Part shown: in pieces, positions 56,934-64,000 of the stretch
How the letters are laid out: each line of letters begins with the position of its first letter
Position numbering within the stretch: the stretch's first letter is position 1
Source: Glebionis coronaria
Taxonomy: Eukaryota > Streptophyta > Magnoliopsida > Asterales > Asteraceae
Assembly (NCBI GenBank): GCA_025667525.1
Contig: CM046875.1
Coordinates: 290,203,147 to 290,267,146 of the forward strand
Direction: 5' to 3'
DNA: 64,000 nt
Position numbers and translations under genes: made by a program
Notes under the pieces: generated by a model
Databases searched by the model: none
What the model saw: the letters and a program-made list of their open reading frames with translations, nothing else
What the model was told of the DNA's origin: nothing

Positions 56934-57425
56934 TGTTGATCCCAAACTTAGATCGATTTACCTTTTTGTAAACGAGAATGAATCAAGTTAAACACTTAGA
57001 GAAACTTTGTTGTATATGAAACAATCTAAGTATTATGCGGAATTAATACTTAAACAACAACACACAAACAGAATAAACCAAACTTTCACTTTGATTGATT
57101 AATCGAACATGCGTACAATGAAAGTGTAAAACATATATTGAACTAAACCTAAAGGCCTCCTTTTATAGATTAAGGAACCTTGTACAAGAGTCTACGTATC
57201 AGCTATTTTAGGTCAAGATAAACATAAGAAATACATTGTCAAACATATCTTTACTAGAAACATAAAACGTGTAGACTAAGTATCCTATCAGTGCTTGACT
57301 TCTTCTTATCAACGCTTGACTTATTCTTTTCAACGCTTGATCTGACAACGCTTGATTTCTTCCTATCAACGTCCAATTTCCTCTTCTCAGCGTCTAAGTG
57401 TATTGGCTTTATTTTATTCCCAACA
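56934..57425 (-). repeat. SIRE-B 5' LTR
   Basis: 492 bp, about 96% identical to 5502-5993 by hand count. It contains the TATA box (57160-57168) and the six-unit 21-bp array. The flanking AATTT is at 57426-57430. Confidence 0.95.
57160..57168 (-). promoter_or_regulatory. TATA box in the SIRE-B 5' LTR
   Basis: CTATAAAAG on the minus strand. This copy would have driven the genomic transcript toward the left. Confidence 0.6.
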
Positions 57426-57577
57426 AATTTAAACGCTCACAAGAATATAACCGTTACACGCTGATGTTTACTTATTGACCGTTGAAAACCATTGGGGACC
57501 ACCCAATTGTTATTTTTGACGATATTTTGGGCCGTAATTTTATCGAGTTGGTAACTTTAATTAATGAATGATATAAG
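57426..57577 (+). mobile_element. SIRE-A: right fragment of post-pol spacer
   Basis: This continues SIRE-A from 5501. It starts with the AATTT duplication and aligns with the reverse strand of SIRE-B 9310-9480 (ACGCTCACAAGAATATAACC, then CAATTGTTATTTTTGACGA and GAGTTGGTAACTTT). Two 21-bp motif cores occur near 57433 and 57458. It is cut at 57577 by ATH-C after ATAAG. Confidence 0.85.
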
Positions 57578-57860
57578 TAATATGACTAAATTGTTGATGT
57601 TTTTGTTGAGTTTTGTGTGTATTGTTCGTACTCGATTCAATTCGAATTGATCACGGTTTAATGTGGACTTATTGTTTTTGGTAACTAAAAGGGGGAGCTT
57701 TTGGTTATCTATATCTACTAAAATGAGTTAAGAAAAATGACAAATATAAAGAGATTAAACAAATTTAAGACTAAATAAAAAGTAAATTTAAAAATAAAAT
57801 AAGACAAGATGACGGGAAATGAATAAACTTTGAAAAAAAACAACTAAGTAAAAAAACAAA

Positions 57861-58135
57861 GACTGTGGTCAGATCGTAACACGCGATCGTAAAAGCGATC
57901 ACAACGTCTGATCGCAACAACCGATCGCAGTCTGTGATCATAACAACCGATCACACCCTGGATCGCAACACGATCGCAGCTTGTGATCGCAACCAACGAT
58001 CGTAGCTTGGATCGCAACCAACGATCGCAGCTTAACGATCGCAGCCTGTGATCGCAGGATAGATCGCAACGAGTGATCGTAGTATTTGATCGCAAGTAGA
58101 AACCCTAAGTCTTATGCGATCACAATACTCGATCG
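57861..58135 (-). repeat. GATCG-rich degenerate array in ATH-C LTR
   Basis: GATCGCA, GATCGTA or GATCACA occur about 20 times in 275 bp, at intervals of about 10-20 bp, often in the palindrome CGATCG. It is at the same distance from the LTR 3' end as the TTCCGA array of ATH-A. The ORF reading through it on the minus strand (57844-58095) is Cys/Arg-rich and is not a gene. Confidence 0.88.
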
Positions 58136-58690
58136 GAATCTTAAAAACCCTTAAAACTTTACGGTGGAATATAAAAGGGAAATAAGCAAAAACCAAATAA
58201 GCACTTTTCTAATAAACACTTACCAAAAACTTAACCAAATCAATATTAAAAAGAACTAAATAAGTCATGAATGAAAAACTTTCAAAATACTAAAAAAGCA
58301 AGATTTATAAAATCAACTTTAAAAAGATTAAACTTTTAAAAACACTTAAATGAAGATAAGCTAACACGAAATAAGAAAAAAGCACAAAAAGGTAAGAACA
58401 TCAATCGTATGAAAATGATAAGAACAATGGAAAAATAAGAACTTTAATCAAATAAACATCAAGATGAAACAAATTATATACTTGAGCCGAATCAAACTCA
58501 AGATTAACACAAGAAAGGAAGAATAAGATTGATTATGAAAAGCTTTGAATTAAGATTAAGATTTGACACAAATTAAAAAGGAAGATTAAGGATCTTACAT
58601 GATAAACTTGAAGAAAGAAGAACAGTATTTTAAGACAATGTGAAAAACTTGAAAAACAATAAAGTGTAGAACTAAACTTAATTAGCTAAC

Positions 58691-58725
58691 ACCTCAAAAA
58701 TGAGAATGAGGTCTTCTATTTATAG
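58691..58725 (-). promoter_or_regulatory. ATH-C LTR TATA box with adjacent hairpin
   Basis: CTATAAATAG on the minus strand (58716-58725), followed after three bases by ACCTCA (58712-58707) and TGAGGT (58696-58691), a 6-bp stem with a 10-base loop. The position matches the ATH-A hairpin, although the sequence differs. Confidence 0.55.
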
Positions 58726-59168
58726 GAGAGGAGAGTTGGTAGGTGGTTGTGCTTCCTTCTTTCGTTCTTTTGTCTTCTCGACTTTTTAAATAACTCGTCT
58801 TTCTCGACTTTGTCTCGGGATTAGTCGAATGATAATATGAACTCGTATTCTAATTTCTTCTTTTATAAGACTTGGTTCTTCGACTTCGTAAAACTTCCGT
58901 ATTTAGACTTTTTCTTCGATAAATCTTCAGAATAGTCCTATTACTTCCGTTCTTTTTGCACTCTTGATCTTTTGACTTCGTCTTTTGTATTTTTCTTCGA
59001 TAAAAGCCCTGAAAGCCCGTGTTTTCTTCCTTTTTCATCTTTTGGTCCTAAAACACAATAAAAACACAAACCACGCATAATTCCGACTTTTACGACATAA
59101 AATACACGTTTTGGTCACGTTTTTACTTGTTTTAAGTGGTGAAATGATAAGTGTTTTCACACTTGTTA

Positions 59169-61219
59169 AATCCCCTACACTTGACCATTGCAATGCCCTC
59201 ATGCAATGCATTAATTTCAAAGCACGATTTACATTTTCCATCATAATTAACCCACCTTGGCCTTTATTCAATACTAGAAGGAAGAACAAGTAAAGAGATC
59301 GAAGACTTACATTAGGGCTTTGGTTGTCATGAATGTTTATCACCCTCAAGTTTCACGTTCCCCACACCAAGCTTAGAAACTAGAACATTGTTATTATAAG
59401 TTAGTAAGATAAGACTCACTCATATGGCTCAATTATTCACTTAGACTCCCTTATTCCTAGGTGTACCTCTTATATTTTATTGTTGTCTTGAATGATCACG
59501 AGGATGCATTGTTGACTTATTTCGATATTTTATTGAGGCTGAAAATAAAGTAGGACGATTTAATAAATATTTAGCTAAAGGACAAAATCTTTTAAAACTG
59601 CTTCTCGAAACCTCATAAAGTTCATATCATGGCATAACTCGTTTCACGATTTGAGACCTTTCTCGGATCGATATTTGGCATTGACTTCATACTTCGAATC
59701 TTGAGAGACGTTCTTGAAATAATGGTTTTCTCTTCTTAATAGGAATTTCTTCACTTGAAGTTTTTTGAGAGATTCTTCATACATGGGCCACGACTTCTTC
59801 ATTTTTCTCCAATCTTTATTTGGGATTTTGATATACAACGATCCGCCTTTTTTAGGACTTGGATTTATTTATCCTCATACCTTGCTAGGGTCTTTTTAGA
59901 TAGACTTCCCATGATCTTTAGGGGAGTATTTGCTTTTCGTCGTGTGTCTCGATCCTTCATATTGATTTTTATAAATGATTCTTCACATCACTTTCGATAT
60001 TTAGCAACAAACTGTAGCCCTCATGCCTTGTTAAGGCCTTTCTGGAATCACCAATCTCCGCATCCCGCTTCAATAAGTTATGCCTTGGCTATGAACTCTA
60101 ATTAATCCCGAGCAACTTTTAAACGATCTTGTGCTAGAAGCTAAGTAACTTTTCAAATCGTACGACCTTACGTATTGCAATTATATTTATTAACAAGCGA
60201 TGGGAGAAAAAACTCATAATTAACTCACATAAATTCATGAAAGAATACCAAACTTATAATTGACTCTATCATCTGTCGTTCTCCACAATTTAAAATCTCA
60301 AGGAATGAGACTCGTGGATGCTTAGCCTAATAAATCAAAGTTTTGGGTTTTTAAGTCATCTATAGGATCTTGCAACTTCTTAGATTTTTTCAAGTTTAGA
60401 ATTTGCATTTTAAAGTTTCCTTGATTAACGAATTTATAGGATCAATTATAGGAACTTGCGAAAAGTTCTTGTTCTTAAACCGTTTGAGTTAAGACTTTCA
60501 TGTTTTAATGTACCCTATATAAAAGTCTAGCAAAACTTGATTTAAACACGTTAAGGATACTAGCTAGAGTAAACTTGGATAAGTAAAATCGGGTTGAGTG
60601 ATTCTCGACGGGCCTAATATATCAAAGAAATCTAAACTTATTAAAACCATTATATTACTTTATTTTTCTTTTGACTTTATTCTTGAAATGAAATATATAC
60701 ATACGATGTGATGACAAAAGGAAATAACATAAAAGAAAATAAATGAAAAATACTACTAGGCCAAAATAGATCAAAAATTTTGAAAAATGTTGAAAAATTA
60801 AATTTTCCGGTTAAAATGTGGACAAATTCATGGAAAAGCCGACTTAACTTCGATAGAAGTCCCCCCCTACACTTGATATAAACATTTTCCTCAATGTTTA
60901 AGCATGTAGGAGTAAACTCCCCTACACTTAGGACTTTGTGCACTTTGTATAAATTTTGCTAAGGAAGAGACGACTATAGTGATTTCAATGTCAACATATA
61001 AGATATGAAATATTGAATCACAAAAGTTTAGGATAGAACCGGGAAGACGGGAACACGGGTCGTCAAATATCATCAAAGTGGCTCTTTGAAAGTTTTAATC
61101 CTTGCACATCATAAGAAACAAGACAACAAACACCTAATGTATCTCCCCTATTATGAAAACGGGTAAAAGGATAGATCATCGAGTTGCCTCCTGAGAAGCT
61201 CTTGTTTTTGTTAACCGAG
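59169..61219 (-). other. ATH-C post-pol non-coding region
   Basis: About 2 kb with no supported gene. The polypurine tract AAGTGTAGGGGATTT (minus strand) lies at 59169-59183. The region aligns with ATH-A 48494-49911 and 18982-19617 and contains the uninterrupted site that ATH-B used in ATH-A (near 60550). Small ORFs (59035-59349, 59755-60105, 60677-60943) have frames not kept in ATH-A. Confidence 0.82.
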
Positions 61220-62566
61220 TCACGAGCCTGACTCGACCCAGAACAAATTCGAGGGAAACATGGTTAGGGATGGAATCTTCTCATGAGAGGTGTCCTCACC
61301 AAAGTACAACTTAACACGTTGGCCGTTAACCTTAAAGTTTGGCCCATATGGTTGCGATAACTCTATGGTGCCATAAGGGAAGATTTTGGCGACAGTGAAT
61401 GGGCTGGACCAACGGCTCTTAAGCTTGCCCGAAAAGATTTTCAACCGAGAGTTAAAGAGTAAAACTTGATCACCTATGTGAAACTCTCGGTTATTAATCT
61501 TGGAATCATGAATGAGCTTGGTTTTCTCCTTGTAGATCAGTGAATTCTCATAAGCCTCATTCCTCAGTTGATTAAGTTCATTGAGTTGGAGTTTCCTAAG
61601 ATCACCGGCTTTGTTTATATCAAAATTAGCACATTTCAAGGACCAATAAGCCTTATGCTCCAACTCAATGGGGAGTTGGCACGCCTTTCCGTACACAAGA
61701 CGATATGGAGTACAACTAATAGGTGTCTTATATGCGGTACGGAAAGCCCACAAAGCATCATCTAACTTATCAGCCCATGAGGCACGATTTTCTCCCACAA
61801 TACGCTCTAAGATTCGCTTAAGTCCACGGTTATAGATCTCAGCTTGACCATTAGTTTGTGGATGATACGCGGTGGAAAGACAGTGATTGACACCATACTT
61901 AGCCATGACTCGTGCAAATTGATCATGGCAAAAATGAGTCCCGCGATCACTAATGATAGCACGAGGAACACCAAATCGAGCAAATAATTGTTTCAAAAAT
62001 TTCAAAACCACCCTCGCATCGTTCGTAGGTAAAGCCTTTGCTTCAACCCTTTTAGATACGTAGTCAACGGCTACGTGTATGTACGTGTTCCCTTTAGATG
62101 ATGGAAACGACCCCATAAAGTCGATGCCCCATACGTCAAAGATTTCATATTATTGGATGAAATTTGGAGGCATATCATCTTTATATGTGATCATGCCTTG
62201 TCTTTGGCAAGCATCACAATGTTTAACCATTTCATGATTGTCATGATAAATGGAGGGCCAATGAAATCCGGAGTCAAAAACTTTCTTCGCGGTATAGTTA
62301 GGACCAAAGTGACCACCGGTGCGTCCTTTGTGGCAAGCTTCTAGGATAAGTAAAGCTGTCGGCCCATCAACACACCGAAGAATAAATAGATCCTCACATT
62401 GCTTGAAAAGGTAAGGGTCGTCCCAATAATAGTATGTAATATCCTTAAAGAATTTTTTCTTTTGTTGCGACGTTAACCCTTCCATAAGAACACCACCCGC
62501 TAAATAGTTTGCAATGTCCGCAAACCATGTGGTATCGTCAAGATTGGAGTTAATAGACATTAAGTC
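61220..62566 (-). pseudogene. ATH-C integrase
   Basis: Pieces 62150-62560 and 61220-62116 share one frame, broken by a single TAA at 62150-62152. The zinc finger ([10 protein letters not shown] with CDACQRQG), WGIDFMGSF (Asp 1), [10 protein letters not shown] (Asp 2) and [10 protein letters not shown] (Glu) are all intact. The C-terminal part has [26 protein letters not shown] and [15 protein letters not shown] and ends at [17 protein letters not shown]. This is the least damaged integrase of the Athila-like copies: one stop codon separates it from an open frame. Confidence 0.92.
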
Positions 62567-64000
62567 CTCAAGGGGAAAAGATTCATTAATCTCTTTATTT
62601 GGAAGTTCCCCTTGATAAGGATTCTCGAGTCAATTAAGATAATCAGCGGCTAGGTTTTCCGCTCCCTTTTTATCACAAATTTCGATTTTAAATTCTTGGA
62701 GGAGCAAAATCCAACGAAGGAGTCGCGGTTTAGCATCTTGCTTGGTCAACAAGTATTTCAAGGCAGAATGGTCGGTGTAAACGATGGTGGTCGAAAGCAC
62801 AAGATAGGGGCGGAATTTCTCAAAAGCATGTACTACAACTAAAAGCTCTTTTTCGGTAGTGGATAATGAAATTGAGCCCCCGTCATTGTCTTGCTAGCAT
62901 AATGGATTGGTTGGAAGTGTTTGTTCACTCGTTGACCTAAAACCGCTCCTACCGCGAAATCACTAGCATCACACATGAGTTCGAAAGGTAACTCCCAATT
63001 TGGAGAGACTAAGACCGGTGCCTTATTTAATTTACCTTTTAGAAGTTCGAAAGAATCGAGACATTCTGGAGAAAAGATGAAAGGAGCATCCTTTTCTAAG
63101 AGGTGTGTCATTGATCGAGCTATCTTAGAGAAATCTTGGATAAAACAACGATAAAATCCCGCATGACCTAAAAACTTCTAACTCCTTTGACGGTGGTAGG
63201 TGGAGGTAACTTAGCAATGACGTCAACTTTAACACGGGCCACTTTGATACCAGCTTTGGAAATTTTGTGACCTAGAACAATTCCTTCTTTTATCATGAAA
63301 TGGCATTTCTCCCAATTAAGAACGAGACGAGTGTCTTCGCATCGTTTAAGCATACGTTCTAAATTGGCAAGGCAAGATGAGAAAGAATCACCAAAGACCG
63401 AGAAATCGTCCATAAAGACATCCATAGTTTCTTCAACCATGTCATGGAATACAACCATCATACACCTTTGGAAAGTCCCAGGAGCATTGCATAAGCCGAA
63501 AGTCATTCTTTTGTAAGCAAATGTTCCGATAGGAATTTAAAAATACCCGGAGAAACCTTCTAAGAAGCAATAGTAGTCATTACCCGCTAAACACTCGAGC
63601 ATTTGATCCATGAAAGAAAGAGGAAAATGATCCTTACGAGTGGTATCATTGAGCTTGAGATAGTCTATGCAAACTCGCCAACCTGTGACAAGTCGAGTAG
63701 GAATCAACTCGTTTTTTTCATTGGGAATAACAGTTATTCCGCCTTTCTTACGCACACAATGGACGGGACTAACCCATGGCGAATCCGAGATAGGGTAAAT
63801 CATTCTGGCATCTAGAAGTTTGATAACTTCTTTCTTGATGACGTCATGAATTTTTGGATTAACCCTTCTTTGGCTTTGGATTACGGGTTTAAAGTCATCT
63901 TCCATGAGAATTTTATGAGTGCAAAAGTTAGGATCAATCCCGCGGATATCGGAAATTTTCCAAGTAATTGCTTTCTTTTGATTTTTGAGCACATCGATAA
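62567..64000 (-). pseudogene. ATH-C reverse transcriptase and RNase H (runs off the edge)
   Basis: From the right: 63537-63992 has HKILMEDDFKPVIQ, SPWVSPVHCVRKKGG, WRVCIDYLKL and FLEGFSGYF, where the catalytic Asp of F-L-D-G-F-S is Glu. A TAA follows, and about 42 bp is missing between FPI and GTFAYKRM. The next piece, 63168-63506, has MTFGLCNAPGTF and the box DVFMDDFSVFG. The piece 62839-63111 has [17 protein letters not shown] (RNase H Asp). A one-base loss near 62865 shifts out of TTTEKELLAV. The remainder to 62640 is in other frames. Confidence 0.88.

Larger units (their letters stand above)
5502..57425 (-). mobile_element. SIRE-B: complete minus-strand Ty1/copia SIRE-type element, split by ATH-A
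   Basis: Two 492-bp LTRs (5502-5993 and 56934-57425), a 5-bp target duplication, a tRNA-Met primer binding site and a polypurine tract define the ends. Removing the ATH-A insertion (11460-51626) leaves about 11.76 kb. The order on the minus strand is 5' LTR, gag, protease, integrase, RT, RNase H, spacer, post-pol gene, 3' LTR. The long size and the gene after pol fit the SIRE/Maximus lineage. The LTRs differ at about 21 of 492 positions by my hand count (about 4%). Coding regions carry stops, frameshifts and deletions. Confidence 0.95.
57578..59168 (-). repeat. ATH-C 3' LTR
   Basis: About 1591 bp. The ends were set by alignment to the ATH-A LTR (AAGTGTGAAAACAC at the start, AGTCATATTA at the end, minus strand). 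It shares the AAAGGGGGAG word, CCATTACCGA-like region, TATA plus hairpin and the QECE-like ORF shadow with ATH-A. Its array is GATCG-based instead of TTCCGA-based. Confidence 0.85.
57578..64000 (-). mobile_element. ATH-C: Athila-like element on the minus strand, right end outside the window
   Basis: It begins with its 3' LTR (57578-59168), then post-pol spacer, integrase, RNase H and RT, all on the minus strand. Pol is close to that of ATH-A (for example [22 protein letters not shown]), but the LTR differs strongly in its internal array. The 5' LTR and gag lie beyond 64000, so the target duplication cannot be tested. The left target base run would be ATAAG (57573-57577). Confidence 0.92.

Noticed and set aside
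57844..58095. A Cys/Arg-rich ORF on the minus strand
   Set aside because: It reads through the GATCG array of an LTR; the amino-acid pattern is that of the repeat.
57861..58135. Repeat array resembling a CRISPR-like or satellite array
   Set aside because: Units are short and degenerate without unique spacers of fixed length, inside a plant LTR.
1..64000. Host protein-coding, tRNA or rRNA genes
   Set aside because: Read both strands for long non-transposon frames and for tRNA-like words apart from primer binding sites; none could be supported.

Overview
The window is plant nuclear DNA made almost wholly of LTR retrotransposons. No host gene, tRNA or rRNA gene is visible. The lineages point to a eudicot: Ty1/copia of SIRE/Maximus type, Ty3/gypsy Athila, and Ty3/gypsy chromovirus of Tekay type. 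Several gag and post-pol proteins look like transposon proteins I associate with Asteraceae. That is recollection, not a search.

Five elements sit inside one another like nested dolls, and a sixth flanks them. (1) SIRE-A, plus strand, is the oldest and most broken: 1-5501 and 57426-57577; both of its LTRs lie outside the window. (2) SIRE-B, minus strand, interrupts SIRE-A with target duplication AATTT (5497-5501 / 57426-57430). Its LTRs are 5502-5993 and 56934-57425. Without its insert it is about 11.8 kb, with gag, pol and a post-pol (envelope-position) gene. (3) ATH-A, an Athila-like element on the plus strand, interrupts the SIRE-B reverse transcriptase with duplication GGCTG (11455-11459 / 51622-51626). 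Its LTRs are 11460-13147 and 49912-51621. (4) ATH-B, an Athila-like element on the plus strand with 4.2 kb LTRs, interrupts the post-pol region of ATH-A (ATCCT 19613-19617 / ATCTT 48489-48493). (5) TEK, a Tekay-type chromovirus on the plus strand, interrupts the 5' LTR of ATH-B (AAAAC 20575-20579 / 32812-32816). It carries an acidic extra ORF before gag and a chromodomain after integrase. (6) ATH-C, an Athila-like element on the minus strand, starts at 57578 inside SIRE-A and runs off the right edge.

Each element uses the standard cycle: transcription from the LTR promoter, tRNA priming at the primer binding site, reverse transcription with RNase H, a polypurine tract for plus-strand start, and integrase-mediated insertion giving a 5-bp duplication. 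All six are now disabled by stops, frameshifts, deletions or loss of catalytic residues. The left-to-right order is: SIRE-A pol; SIRE-B 3' LTR, post-pol gene and 3' half of pol; ATH-A 5' LTR and gag-pol; start of ATH-B 5' LTR; TEK; rest of ATH-B 5' LTR; ATH-B gag-pol and 3' LTR; rest of ATH-A and its 3' LTR; 5' half of SIRE-B; tail of SIRE-A; ATH-C.

The least expected signal is a 21-bp periodic motif (core YAACGCTGACAAG in the element's sense) that recurs as short arrays all over both SIRE elements: in gag, in the integrase-RT spacer, in the post-pol gene, in non-coding spacers and in the LTR.
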